From positions 12,822,442 to 12,886,441 of the forward strand of contig CM053332.1 in NCBI GenBank assembly GCA_028583605.1: a stretch of DNA of 64,000 nt, in the 5' to 3' direction. The notes under the pieces were generated by a model. It ran no database searches and was not told where the DNA came from. It saw nothing but the letters and a program-made list of their open reading frames with translations. This document shows positions 47,202 to 60,299 of this stretch, in pieces (the stretch's first letter is position 1; each line of letters starts with the position of its first letter). Position numbers and translations under genes: made by a program. The DNA is from Dastarcus helophoroides. Its lineage: Eukaryota; Arthropoda; Insecta; Coleoptera; Bothrideridae.

Positions 47202-48046
47202 GTCATTTTCAAAGTCAAAATTTTGGGTTTTCCTTAAAATTTTGCCTTTCTGAGAATGGCTACCGATTGTTATTAACTTTCTGGAATATTTCCACTTTAT
47301 GTTATAAAAATTTCGACTTCCCAAATCAAATTAAAAAACCAACATTTTAAGTGGGTCAATGTTTTCAAAAGTTTAAACTTTCAAAAAATTTATATTTTAG
47401 AAAGAATTGAAGTGTTTGAAAAAATCGAATTCAAAAAGTTAGATTTAAAAAAAAATAAAATTTTGATTCAAGACTTTAAAAAAGTTAAACATTTCCAATA
47501 ACAAGGTGAGAGTTTTTAAAAAAGGCCAACATTTTCAAATATAAGGTTCAAATGTGAAAAAAGTCGAAATTTTCCAAAAAAATCTAAACTGAGATAAAAT
47601 CAAATTATTTAAAAAAATTAAAATATTGAAAACGAAGTTTCCAAAATAGAAAATGTTTAAGAAAGACAAAAATGATCCATACAAATCAAAATATATGTAT
47701 ATAAAAAGCCAGAATTTTAAAGAAGTTGGAATTTTCAAAGAAAATAAAAACTTCGACAATTTTTAAAATAAGGTCAAAATTTTGAGCAAAAATTTAAAAT
47801 ATGGGAGTCGAACAAGAAAATGTTGAGATTTTAAAAGAAGTCGATCAAAATAATTCGAAATTATCAATAAAAATCGAATTGGCAAAATAACGTCCTTGTT
47901 TCGAGCCAACTCGAGATATAGCGAAAATCACATATTTAATATTCAAAACTAGAGATTTTTGCACTGCAAGCTACTACAGAATTTAAATATAATAAAAAAC
48001 CAAACGCAAGTGTTAAAATTACCTGAAAAGAAATACTATTTTGTTT

Positions 48047-48858
48047 TTTTCAATTTATTTAACATTTCTTCGGCCTATTTGGAAATATTGAAATGTTTAT
48101 GGTTTGTTGACAACTTTCTAAACAGTTTTTGAAATGCGACTACGTGATATTTAAATTTATTGAAAACGTCACTTCATAACAGTTTACAAATTAAGAGGTT
48201 AGTTTATTTTACATAGAATAGGACTAATGAAAAATAGGAGACCAAAAATTAGATATGGAAAAAATAAAAATTTTGTTTTTTTGATAAATTAGGAAAATAT
48301 AAAAAAAAAATACATAAAAATGGTTGTAGCACTGGACATCGTTTCTTGTGGATCGGACTTCAAATATTTAAATTTTTAACGCAGTAAATTTTTAACAGAG
48401 TAAATTGATGGTGAAACGTCTATTCATGTTAAAATTTCTTTATTTTACTTTTTTATATTTTAGAAAAAAAAATTACTTTTAAGTATTTCTTCCTCATTGT
48501 TCCCTTTCCATGTTATGCACTGCTGACGAGCTCAAATGAGAGCGAAACATCGATGTCCAGTGCTACAACCATTTTTATGTATTTTTTTTTTATATTTTCC
48601 TAATTTATCAAAAAAACAAAATTTTTATTTTTTCCATATCTAATTTTTGGTCTCCTATTTTTCATTATTCCTATTCTATGTAAAATAAACTAACCTCTTA
48701 ATTTGTAAACTGTCATGAAGTGACGTTTTCAATAAATTTAAATATCACGTAGTCGCATTTCAAAAACTGTTTAGAAAGTTGTCAACAAACGATAAAAATT
48801 TAAATATTTCCAAACTGGGCCGAAGAAATGTTAAATAAATTGAAAAAAACATAATATT
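48047..48858. mobile_element. Foldback element with nearly perfect ~300-base arms
   Basis: Left arm (48047-48352) from caatttatttaacatttc to gttgtagcactggacatcg; right arm (48551-48858) is its inverse with very few changes. The loop of about 200 bases has no gene. A short piece of the arm end (aactgggccgaagaaatg) also occurs alone at about 23328-23395. Confidence 0.9.
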
Positions 48859-50890
48859 TCCGGTCAATAAGGGTCTACCATGAAGAATAAAAATACAATT
48901 GTTGATTAATTGCTTATAAGCAGTCTCGGAATTGGACCTCCACCAGCCGGTGTCGTAATTTTGATAACAAGCGCATTATAATGCTCATTCGACAACAATT
49001 TTACCTGCGGAGTCTACAATTTCAAAAAATAATGAGTTTGATTTAGGCAACATCTAATTTACGCTTTTTCTTGCCGAATGCAATAAAAATATGCTCAAAT
49101 ATGCTAAGTTATTAAAAATATGCCAGCAACTCATAACTCCTGTAGTGCGATTCGCGTGCAATGCTAGGAGTTTGGTTTCTGTCACACATAGAATATTTGT
49201 AATTTTTTCTATGATATACCGTAGATGTTATCTTTTTGGTGTTCTTAGTCGCAGCTACTTTTTGTTTTCCTGACAGTTTCCAGCTTTCACTTCCAAATAA
49301 CTGCATACATTGATTTAGATTTCCTACTCGTATAAGTAGTTCCGTTTCAGTAGGAAGTCATCAAAGTTGGCTCTTCAAGCAAATAAGGATATTTTGTTTT
49401 TTGGAACTTCTTATTTACTCATTCGAGGGAAATTAACATCATTAATAGCTTATATAATAACGACGATAATAACAGTTTCTAAGCATATTAAAATTGACTT
49501 GAATTTCCTCCTAATGGTACGTTAGTGAGCACCCACATTGCACAGAGCTTTCAGCTATCTCGATGCTTCTCATTATTTTCACTGAGAAATCATGTCCACA
49601 GGTGTCCCTAAACAACGCTAAGGTGCAATGTTTTGATTTATATCTGTATTTAAGGCTCGTCCGGTGGACACGAACATTATAATTGATCGTTATACCTTCT
49701 TAATAGCATCTCTATTTATGATAAAATAGTTAGCCACACATGCGTTCGTTTACGGCTATAAAATTTTAATGTTACAGAGATATGATCTCTCCTACAATAG
49801 CACCATAATGCGGCGGTTTGGGTAGGCATCTATTCAGTATGCGCCGTGCATTTTTTATTGTCTTGGAAAGAGATAAGGTTAACATGTTACAGTGTCAAGA
49901 GGTATTAATTCCATATTTCATTAAAAAAGTAGAATGCATTGTTTAAATTTATTGCGTTTCATTACTTCTTAAGGCGGGGGTCTGGTACTTTTAAAACGTC
50001 GAAATTCTTCGCTTGTCATTTTACAAACTACGTCAATACTATCGCTTAGAATTTAATGAAATTTGGTAATAATGTTTAGAAGTGTCGGGGAATTCCACCT
50101 TTGGAAGCAGATTTTTGATTTTTTTCTTAATATTCCCACAAATGGGCGTACAATTTGTCTCTTTTTTTGCCCGTTTTCAGAAGCGAATATCTCGGAAACT
50201 AAACGGAATTTAAAAAAAGTATTTCCAAAGTGCGAATTCGACATCCTTGCTTTATAAGTTCTCCAAATTTGAAAAGAAAATATTGAAAAGTAAAGGCACC
50301 ATTTGTAAAATGGGTGAGCGGTGTTTGGTATAAAAATTGCGCTTAGATTTCGGTTGCCCTCACTCAGATCAGGCAGGGTTCGCAGACGGACGTGATGCGG
50401 AGCAAAGAAAGTTTTGCTCCTTCCCCAATACGTCATCAACGAATGAAGTATCTTCGGCTTCCAACTTATATTTCTTTATCTAAGCATGGCGAATATTTCA
50501 CAATAATAATAAACAGTATTAAAATATTTGTTCTACCAGAGTTTGAGAATAAAATGAATTGTTTGGTATTTGCAGGTTACAATCATTTACTGAATATTTA
50601 GTGGTTTTTGTTTTGATATGTTTAGAAGAATTTTTTTCTCTCCTAATTAACATTTTTACATTACTCTTTGGAAAAATATAATTTGTTTTGGTAAGTAAAT
50701 GCTATGACAGATTTAAGCAAAAAAAAAAGAAAAATTGATTTTATATCATTTAAATTGGAAATGTTATATTCTACTACGATCACTTATAGTCGAAAATCGA
50801 CTAAATCGACGAAATTGTTTTTCACATAATTAATTAATAGGTATTTATATGCAGATATTTAGTTCTTACCTTGACGAGAGGAGAAAATGC
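48859..50890. other. Intronic sequence, unassigned
   Basis: A minus-strand frame at 49112-49306 (LFGSESWKL...) faintly recalls the tail of LINE reverse transcriptases, which is too little to call. The stretch 49970-50450 has more balanced composition and may be an old transposon, but no ends were found. Confidence 0.4.
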
Positions 50891-51779
50891 GTGGGAAAAT
50901 AAAAATTTCAGCTCTTTGGAAATTTCGAATTTTTTTTAAAATTTTGGTTTTTTTCAAAATTTCGACAGTTTTTTGAAAATCTACCTTTTTTCAAAATCTC
51001 AAATTTTTTCACAATTTCGACACCTTGAAACTTTGGACTGTTTTTGAAAATTATGAATTTTTTTGACGAATATGATTTTTATGATAATTTCGACTTTTCC
51101 TTATTTAGTTTTGAAAATTTCGACCACTCACCAAATATTTTGACTTTTCCTGAGAATTTCTATTTTCGGATACGTATTTTCAACTTTTTTTCAAAATCTC
51201 TAGTTTTTCTTGAAGAATCTGACATTTTTAATTTCTACTTTTGTAATGATTTCGACTTGGACATTTTAAAATTTCCACTTGATTCAAATTCTCATTTAAA
51301 AAAACAAAATTTTGATTTAATTGGAAAATTGTAACCATTTTAAAATTTTCCCTTTTTATAAAATAGTGCTATTTTTGGAACTTCCTAATTTTTCGAAGTT
51401 TCAACTTTTTCGATTTCTCGATTTTCTTTTAAAAACTCCGCTTTTTTGACAATTTCGACATTTTAAAAAGGTAAACAAACGAATAATTCCGACCAGGTCA
51501 ACATTTTCGAAAATTCGAATTGTTAGAAAAGAAGTCGAAATTAGAAAACCGAAGTTTAAACAAATAGCAATATTCCAAAAGGTACGAATTAAAAGAAGAA
51601 AGGTAAAAATTTTGTGCAAATTTAGAAAAAAGTTGGCTCAAAGTCAAATTTTTCGAAAAAAATTAAATTTTGTGAGTAAAGCCAAAGTGCCAATAAAGAA
51701 GAATTTTTAGAGAAAATTCGTAATTTAGAGAAAAGACTTTGCTTCCGTATCTTTGTAGAAAAGTATATGTTAATTTTAA
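50891..51779. repeat. Degenerate array with orientation switch
   Basis: Pyrimidine-first units to about 51450, then purine-first units. It ends at a TTAA where a piggyBac-like element is inserted. Confidence 0.7.
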
Positions 51780-52358
51780 CCCTAGAGTAGGCGCGCCATA
51801 CTTTGTAACACGAAGGGGCGCGCGCGGTCTCAGAGACCGCATCTATAAATAATGTTATTTATTAACCTTTTTTGGTTTTATGATGAAATATGGTATCTTG
51901 GTATATTTGTTAATAAAATTAAATTACAAATCATGCATTGCTTTAACCCGTAAACAAAAAATTTAGCCAAATACAGAGGCCAAATTATTTTATGAAATAC
52001 GGAGCTAAATTTCCAATAATATTATATTTAAGGGTTGGGGTCCAAAAATAGGTTTCATTTGGACTATACTTGTTTGGAATTATCCTCTACAGCCTTATTT
52101 CCAAGCAAAAGTCAATTTATATCTGAAACTATAACGACAAAACAATTTAGCATGCGTGGGCGCGTGCGGTATCACATAATGCAAATAGCTATAACTTACA
52201 AAAAAGGACATATAATTAATCACTTGATCAACCATTACATTTGTGATGTTATAAAACTCAGCTAAACCAAAAATGAGCATTATTGGCAAACTAATTATTG
52301 AAATATAAAATAATAAATATAAGTGCGGTCTGAGAGACCGCGCGCGCCCATCGGCGGG
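51780..52358. mobile_element. piggyBac-like MITE, 579 bp, TTAA target
   Basis: Starts CCCTAGAGTAGGCGCGCC and ends gcgcgcccatcggcggg, with TTAA on both sides (51776-51779, 52359-52362). TTAA targets and CCC...GGG ends are hallmarks of piggyBac elements. Just inside each end is a small palindrome (gcggtctcagagaccgc on the left, gcggtctgagagaccgc on the right). No transposase; the open frames are short. Confidence 0.87.
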
Positions 52359-52362
52359 TTAA

Positions 52363-53820
52363 AGGAATTAACAGGAATAAAAAGGGTAAAAGGAAGCATT
52401 TTTAAGTCACCTATTTCTAACTATGTTTTACCTGCTTGGAGAACTGAACGAAGGAATATATGTCAAAGGATTTTTTTTTATAATTTTGCAATTCATTAGC
52501 CCAATTTCAAGCTTTTCTCTCGAAATTTTGAATTTGGAGTTTAAACTATTCGAATTTTCCTAGAGATTTTGAAATTTCATGGAAAACGTCGACAAGAAAA
52601 TCGAATATTTCAATTTAAAATCAAAGTTTTATGACTAATGGAAACCGAGAACTTCCTTACATTAATCTCTTTTTAAAAATCTGTTGCTATTTTTCAAAAA
52701 TTTCAGTACAAATATAAAATCATTTTTTTTCATAATTCAAGGTGGAGTTCTAAAGAGAACAGTTAGATTTTTTTTAAATTTTGGCTATTTTTACAAAATT
52801 TCCAATTTAATTCTGAAATTGTTTTTTTTTATTTGGAATTGCAATTTTAAAAAGAAAAATTAAATTTTCAGCCTTTACTTTTCAGTCAAAATGTAAATAG
52901 CAGAAGAAAAACTTCTTTTTTAAATTTTAAAGTAAACTAACATTTCAGGTAAAAAGATCGAAAAAAAATTATTCGGAAAAAATTCATGCAACGTCTTCTA
53001 ATTTCAAAATTCCGTGAAATATTCTTACATTTCTGGTATAATTTTGTTTAAGCTACAGAATTTCGATATCTGACATTTTTCACAAAAATTTTGGTGACAT
53101 TTTTAGGTTTTTAGAAAGAATCGAAGTTTAAAAAAATATTTGTGGGTTTGAAGTAAATACCAAGATTTCAAACTTTGAATTTTGAAAAAAAAAAGTAAAA
53201 GTATTACCATACTTCGCATTTAGCACAAAATTTATTTCAAATTAAAAATTTCCAAAAAAGATCGAAATTTTGAGATTAAAGGTAAAACTTACAAAAAAGC
53301 GATAAATAACCTTATAGCAAAAACTTTTTTTCGAAATTCGGAAGAATCAAATGCATTTCGACATTGCAAATTCAGATAGCAACAATAATTCCCAAAATTA
53401 CCCAAAATAAAAAACTTAGGAATTGAAGTTGTTGCCAGTTAAAAAAAAGACTAGGACACTAAGAGGAAACTTAAACTTAAAAACATCTAATCTTCCAGAA
53501 TTTAGAAAGAATATCAAAATTGTAAATGTTCGGGTGCAAACTTTAAATTTGAGATAAAAGTTAAAATTATGAATTTAATCGAAATTTGAAAAAAATTTAA
53601 AAAAAAAGATCTTTCTTCAGCTGACTTCAAACTCTAGAAATGGTTTTAGTGCATTATATTTATATTTTAGTATACTTGTATACAATAATAATATTACTAG
53701 TAAATTACTATTGGACCGTGGCTTCTTAGCTCTAACCTAAACGCAAACAAAGACTAGGTAGTTTTCGCAGAAGGATCGCAGCCCCCCACCCCCGAAAAAA
53801 GTCCTGGTTGCGGACTTGGC
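52363..53820. mobile_element. Partial copy of the hAT-like family seen at 21049-24144
   Basis: From about 53040 it follows the right part of that element in the same orientation: gaatttcgatatctgac, gggtttgaagtaaatacc, gtaaaacttacaaaaaagcg and ttcgacattgcaaattcag, up to the end with gcagaaggatcgcagcc and cctggttgcgg. The upstream part (52363-53040) is array-like. No left end or target duplication was found. Confidence 0.72.
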
Positions 53821-54480
53821 TGTTATAATAAACGTAAAAGACATTTGCAATGACTAACAAGGTTTATGAGATCTTGCGGAAAACCCTAGGGCATACCTGC
53901 CAGAAAAAGATTTTGTCGAAAAAACGTTGAAATAAATTGTGAGGGAGAAATTTTGACGTAAACATTATACCCACCCAGAGTATCATCCTCCAAACTTATT
54001 CAAATGAGAGTGGGGATCAAGTTTCATTAATACATTTCTCGAAAAGTACAAAAATTTAATCGTGGATTATATTACTTACATTTTTTTTTCTCAGCCGCAA
54101 TTCTTTCGAAGGCGACTGCAGTTAAAATCTGACTAGTGTGTGGTACATTATTAAGGCTTATCTAGACAGGTTTTAATTCTGCCACTATTTAAATACTGTA
54201 GCATACGAAAGGGTAAGCTTTCCAAATGGATTTTTTAAGAGAATTAAAATTGTTAAGCCCCTTGTAATAAATCATTCGATATCTATTTTTATTCCAACTA
54301 GTCAAAGTAGCTTCTGCACAATATTTCTCGCCTGATATTTAAGAAGGACTTATGCCATAAATAGTCTTTTAACAATTACATGTTGCTTTTTGCGTCAATA
54401 ATACACATTTGTTTTCTACACATATACATACTAGCTGATATGTCACCCGATCCCATTCACTATTTCACGACCACTAAATT
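53821..54480. other. Intronic sequence, nothing recognised
   Basis: Less repetitive AT-rich sequence without genes or recognised elements. Confidence 0.5.
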
Positions 54481-57030
54481 TATTTAAGTAAATCAATTTT
54501 TTTAAGTATGGTTTTTTTTTAAATTTCTGCCTTTTTAAATTTAGTATTTTTCTAACATTTCGATTTTTTCCAAAGTTTCGACTTTTAACATTTGAATTCT
54601 TTTCAATGTTTCGACTTTTCCGAAGATGCAAACTTTTTTAAATTTTTGGCCATTTTGAAAACTTCCACTTTACTGAAACTTTCGATCTTTTTTAATCTTA
54701 TTCTACATATCGAACAGTTCACCTTTTTAAAAAATTTGACTTTTTAAACATTTCAACTATTTTCATTTAAAATTTCAACTTCTCTGAAAAAATCAAAACG
54801 TCGAGGTTTTTTTAATGAATTTTTCTATGATACCCATTTTATTTTCAAATTTTGAACTTTTTTTAAAATTTCAACTTTTTCAAAACTTTCACTTTAACCT
54901 TTTTTTTTTTATACAATTTTCGATGGTCCAAAATTTCGACATTTTTAAACATTTTCCATTTTTCATAATTTCGACTTTTCTAATGATTTTAATTTTTTTA
55001 AGATTTTGATTTTATTTCAAAGTTTAGTCTTTTTTTTTAGGAAATTTCGACTTTTTATCAAAATTTCGTTTTTTTTTAAGATTTCCGACTTTTAAAATTT
55101 GGACTTTTTTTAAAATTTCTGTCTTTTAACACTAATTGATTTTTTCTAATTTTTCCTTTTAAAAATGTAGATCTTATATTATAAAATTCGCACGTTTTTC
55201 CAAATTTAAACTTCGAAAATTCTTACATTTTTAAAATTTAATTTTTATTTCAATTTTGACTTGTCGAAAAATTTCTACCTTTTTTTTTAAACACTGGAAT
55301 TTTTTTTAACTTCTTAAAAATTTCGACTTTATTCCAAAATTTTTAGTTGTTTAAATCGAGACATTTCCTTAAAAGCTCGACTTTTTTTGACATTTTGAAC
55401 TATTTGGCAAAATTTCGAATATATTTGACACTTTCGCTGCTTTATAAAATTTTCGATTTATTTTTCAATTCCGATCTTTTTAAAAATATTCATTCAAAAA
55501 TTTTAACTTTTTAAAAAATTTACATTTATTTTCTTTTTATATTTTAATTAACCAAAATTTTATGTTTTCCAACATTTTTTTTTGCTTTTCCACTTTTTAT
55601 GAAAGTTTGGAATTCTTCCTTCAATATTTAGGCTCTTCGAAAATTTCGGCTTTTTTTTAAAATTTAACTAAAAATGCTTCATTTATTTTAAATCTCCATA
55701 TTTCTTTAAAATTTTGATTATTCTTGAAACTCGAATTATTTTTCAAAATTTCAACTTCCGTAAACGTTTTTTTTTTTTTGAAATTTTCTTCATTTTATCA
55801 ATACCTTGAATTTTTGAAAAGTTCGACTTTTTACAGTATCTTTTCAAAATGCTGACATTATTTTTGATCTGTTTTGAATCCTAATTTTGTGTCAAAATTT
55901 AGAAATGTTTCGAAATTTCGTCGTTTTTCAAAATGTTGACCTTTAAAGTTTTCACTTTCTTTAAAATTTTGCCTTTAGCTAAAAATATCGATTTTTTTAA
56001 CCGACTCTTGTTAAAATTTCGGATTATTTGCAAGCATTTGTTGCATTTTAAAATTTTTAATTTATTTGGATAATTTGAACTTTTTTCAAAATGTCGATAT
56101 TTTCAATATTTAGCCTTTTTTTTGAAAATCCGAACGTTTTTTAAACATTTTTTAATTAAATTTGTTTTTAATATTTGTTATTTTTTTTTCAGAGTTTTGA
56201 CTAACAAAATTTTCGAAATTTGTTGTATTTATCGTTAATAGAGATTATCCTATTTTTTTTAAACACATTTTTAATTAAATTTCTTTTTAATTTTTGTTAT
56301 TTTTTATTTTTTTTTTTTCAGAGTCTAAACTAACAACAATTTTGAAATTTTTGGAAAATTTGACTATTCAAAATTTGGGCTTTTCGAAAATTTGGGTTTT
56401 TAGGAACATTTTACTGAAAATTTTTCATTTTTTACATTTTTTCCTAATTTAGAATATTTTTTAAATTTCAGACTATTTTTTAAAATCTAAACATTTTTTC
56501 GATAATTTGGCGAGTTTTTAAAATGTTGGTTTTTTTTGGAAGTTTTTACTTTCTGTGAAAGCTTTGAAATTGTTCAAAATTTTGACTTTTTTTTGGAAAT
56601 TTTGACGGTTTGGGGAATTTCCATTTTTCTTAGAATTTCGACTTTTTTTGGATCTTTTTCTAAAAAGTTCAATATTTTAACTAATTCTTTTTTTGAAGAT
56701 TTTCAATTTTTCTAAATGGATATTTATTTACTATTTGTCTTTTTTTCAATAAAAGTCGAAAATTCAATTCTAAATTGACAATCACAAAAAGTACAACTTC
56801 TAAAAAAATAACTTTTAGTTCGAAAATTAGAGATATTAAAATAATTCCAAATTTGTGAAAGTTAAAATTTTAGAATCAAAATGTTCAAAAAGTGTTAATA
56901 TGTTGAATAAATCCGAAAATTTTGAAAAATGGAGATTTTTATGAAATATAAAAATTTTCAAAAGGTCACAGTTTTAAAAAACATTGAAATTATGCAAAAA
57001 TTTCGTATTTAATTGCAAAAAAAAACCTAA
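54481..57030. repeat. Degenerate AAAATTTCGAC-type array
   Basis: Long low-complexity tract. It includes a local duplication at about 56145-56345, where aattaaattt.tttttaat, tgttatttttt and ttcagagt occur twice about 110 bases apart. Confidence 0.75.
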
Positions 57031-57194
57031 ATGGGTGATTCTCATTTAAGAGGTTGTCAAATGATATAAAATGCGGCAAGACTATGAAATGTTAAAACTA
57101 ATCTTGTAGCAGTATTTTGTTACTCAAGAGACTCATTTGCTACATATCTATAGGATGGTCAGTTAAGGTAATCATTTTTTTCATTGTTTATGGG

Positions 57195-58412
57195 GCATCA
57201 GGGGAGATATTTCATGCAGGTGAGAGACATATCGAACAAGGGAGAGACATAATGAGTAGAGGAGAGACTTAATTGCTCGATTATAAAAGAAACACTATCT
57301 TTTTTAAGGAAATAAACTTTAATTGTAATGTCTTACAAACTATAAAAATCATACGTTTCATTTTTAAATAGTTAATCTTCAAAAAATACTATGATAATGA
57401 ACTGAAATTGAAAAATTTAATAACTAATAAACGGCGTTGTCCTAAATATATACGTAATATAAATATTTTTTATGTCTCGTAAAAACAAAATTTAAAGATG
57501 TTACCCCAAGTGTTTTGATCTTAAAAAAAAACAATTATTATGTGCAAAAAGGCTGTCATTTGTTGGGATATTAATGACGCCAGCGGTTCATCATCGGAAT
57601 CAGGTTCGGTTCCATATATCTTCATAATTTGAGGACGAGAGTTAAAATTAAACGATAAATAATTCACAGAGCCCATATAGAAATGACTATAGGCATTAAA
57701 ATCACAGAAACAACTTAAAGTTTTCATTGTTAGGTGATTAGGAAGAAATATGCTTGCAGTGTATCTGGAAAAAATTTTATATTTTTAAATAATTTAATTT
57801 GTGTTTCTTTATCTGAGATGTCTGCGTCTTCGATAGTTAAAACTTGTATGTTGAGACAACTTTTTTCAAGTGCGTTGGTCAAGTCTTTCAACGACGAAAT
57901 GTCAGTGCCACTCGCGACGAGTCTATCGGCAGTCCTCTTACATGTTGCACCCACCCCATTGGAAGAGCCCTTCCCATGGCCGGTTTCGTGATAATTCAAC
58001 GAAAAAGTTATTAAATTACTGTAAAAAATCCGTAACATTGTTGCCAGTGCTTAAGATCTTCATTATTTGAAATTGGAGGTGGGTGGCTTTACGAAGTTCT
58101 CTGAGTGTCATCTGACTTACAGCTTTAACAGTGCCTTTTTCTTTTTCCCTTGCATATTTTTTCTTTTCTTTCTGTTTTGGTTGTGCATATTTTTCAAGAT
58201 CATTTTTTATACGCTGATATAGTAACATTTCTGCTAAACGCTTTTTTTGCTTGCTATATGAAAGAAAATTTATATATTTCAACAATTCTGCTATGTTGAA
58301 GCTTAAGAAAAACAGTCTGATCTTATGTTGTCATATCTCCCCTGGTCGCTTGGTCCCTTCCCTGGCATCTGAAAAGCTAGGGGAGATATGGCAGGGGAGA
58401 GATTTTTTCATT
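57195..58412. repeat. GGGAGAGA/GGGGAGATAT motifs flanking the 57.5-58.3 kb gene
   Basis: On the left side: ggggagatat (57201), gagagacatat (about 57222), gggagagacataatg (about 57240) and ggagagactt (about 57260). On the right side: catatctcccctgg (58331, inverted), ggggagatatgg (58380) and ggggagagatt (58394). They may be subterminal transposase-binding repeats of the element that carries the gene. Confidence 0.55.
57521..58285 (-). pseudogene. Transposon-type gene remnant with GHGKG...GVG motif
   Basis: Three minus-strand frames follow in order. The first (58285-58016) is lysine-rich: KNDLEKYAQPKQKEKKKYAR, then KGTVKAVSQMTLRELRKA. The second (58038-57730) has YHETGHGKGSSNGVGATCKR, then TADRLVASGTDISSLKDL. 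The third (57727-57521) has LSCFCDFNAYSHFYMG and YGTEPDSDDEPLASL. The (S/G)HGKG..DGVGG..KR pattern with a basic N-terminal block is known from multicopy, apparently transposon-derived insect proteins whose role is not settled. A cysteine-containing segment and an acidic SDDEPL tail fit that family. Frames change at about 58030 and 57740, so it is probably decayed; introns cannot be excluded. Confidence 0.6.
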
Positions 58413-59275
58413 AGAAAACAAAGATAATCTTAAATGTATCTAATGTAAAGAAATAACTTAAAAGCATGACAATGTACCCACAAAGTACAGTAAATATATA
58501 CAATTAAATTTAAATACTTAAATAAATAATTTAAAATTAAAACTTACCTTACATCGAAATTTAATGTCAAAAATCTAAGAAAAGTGCAAGTTCTGTAAAA
58601 ATAAGCCCTAATTTTCGAATAACATCGTTTTTTTTAAGTTTAATCCAAACAAAAATTTCAACATTTCAAAAAACTCGACATTTCCAAAAAAATTGGAAGC
58701 TTAAGCACTGAAATGTTTATAAAAAGTTGCAATTTTCGAAGTTTAATAAAAAAGCAGAAGATTTAAAGAGAAGGCAGAAGTTTTTTTATGAAATATCGAA
58801 TTTCTAAAGTCAAGATTGAAAAAAAGTCGAAATTTTAAAATAAGTAAAAATTTGTTTTAAAAAGTAGGAATTTTGAAAAAAGTGAAAGTTATGAGCGTCG
58901 CTGGTTGAGAAGACCTGTTGTATGGATTTGGATTTAAACGATACATCGAATATCGTATAAATTAACCGATGTATCGATAGATCTTTTTTGGAATACATCA
59001 ATTGAACATGGTATCGATATTTTAAAAATTTTGTGCATCCCTATACTGTTAAAAATCTTAATTTGCTGTCTGCCCACTCGAATTTAGACACCGAAACTTG
59101 TCACATTGACAGACGTCAGAGCGTATTTAACGCCTCCCTAAGCTCCTTTAGAGGTCGAAAATCCCTTCTTAGGGTGCGCCTACATTGCAAAAAGAACCTC
59201 TGTGCAAATTTTCGAGTTTCTAGAGTTAACGGCATGGGCTGTATGTATATAACAGTCAGTTTCCATTTTTATATA
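58413..59275. other. Intronic sequence with a CGATGTATCGATA-type piece
   Basis: The first part is array-like. Near 58940-59045 several atcgata/cgatgtatcgata motifs precede gtgcatccctatac, whose inverse resembles a hAT-type end (agggatgcac). The matching end was not found. Confidence 0.45.
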
Positions 59276-60299
59276 CAAGGTGTCCCCGTTTTAAGTGCTT
59301 TAAATGAAACAGATGATAGAAAAAACAATTTTAAGCAAAAAGTTTCCTATGAACATTTCCGGAAATTCTGAATAAAATAGATACAAGGTGAGGAATTTAA
59401 ATTAAAAATAAATTTTATACTTTTTCACTCTCAAGTTTTCTAAGAAATTTAAACCAAATTTTGTACACATGGTGCATAAATGAAGGATCACAAAATAAAA
59501 TAAAACCAAGTTTCTATCTCAACCAGTGGTGGAGTTACGAGTAATCTGTGATATTGTAAGAAAAACGCGGTGCATCACTGGAGAAATGAAATAAAATACC
59601 TGTTTTAGGTAAAGTATTTAATTTTGAATAAAAGTTATTTCTTGACATTTTTTCCTATTTGCCACTGGTTGCGTCATATCGTTGCTTTTGGAAAAAACAT
59701 CACTCTCACTCGTACTTTCACTAAGGAAAGTCCCAAAAATTTAAATTCTGTCACAATAATCACAAATATAAAAGAACGTTCAAAACTGTTAACTCATTTC
59801 ATTTTATCCAGTGTCGTAGCATCTTAAACTTACCCCTTTTTGTCAGTGATTATTTAAAGACCAGCATACATTGTATCCGAACCGTTCCTACGCAAAACAT
59901 AAGGTAGTATATGCCAAAATAAGATATCAAGAAAAAACTCTTCTTCAGAATTAAACGCTTTATCCAAAAATTGTATTTTATTTCATTTTGTTTAGTGGTG
60001 TACTACTTTTTTTCAAAACAATATCACAGATTACTTGCAACTCCGCCACTGGTTGAGATAGAAACTTAATTTTTTCTTATTTTATGATCCTTTATCTATA
60101 CACCACGTGTAAATTTAGTTTAAATAATTCTGAAAACTTGAAAATAAAACAATCAAAACTTTTTTTTATTCAAATTTTAACACCTTGTACCTTTTTTATT
60201 AAGAGTTTCAGGATACACTGTTCATAAGGAAACTTGTTCCTTAAAATTACTTTTTCTATCACCTGTTTCATTTAAGGCACTTACAACTGGGACAGCCTG
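59276..60299. mobile_element. Long-inverted-repeat MITE, 1.0 kb, TA flanks
   Basis: Left end CAAGGTGTCCCCGTTTTAAG, right end the diverged inverse (cttacaactgggacagcctg), next to TA on both sides (59274-59275, 60300-60301). The arms match for about 300 bases, through tttctatctcaaccagtgg and its inverse. No coding sequence; likely a Tc1/mariner-related MITE. Confidence 0.82.

Larger units (their letters stand above)
45441..47940. repeat. Degenerate array, purine-first orientation, with two MITE copies
   Basis: Units such as gaaaaagtcgaaattttg fill the region. The minus-strand frames (for example 46083-46445) are F/L-rich translations of the repeat and are not credible genes. Confidence 0.75.

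Noticed and set aside
49112..49306. Possible LINE reverse transcriptase tail (LFGSESW...)
   Set aside because: Only a few residues agree with the YGSE.W motif; there are no other reverse transcriptase blocks nearby.
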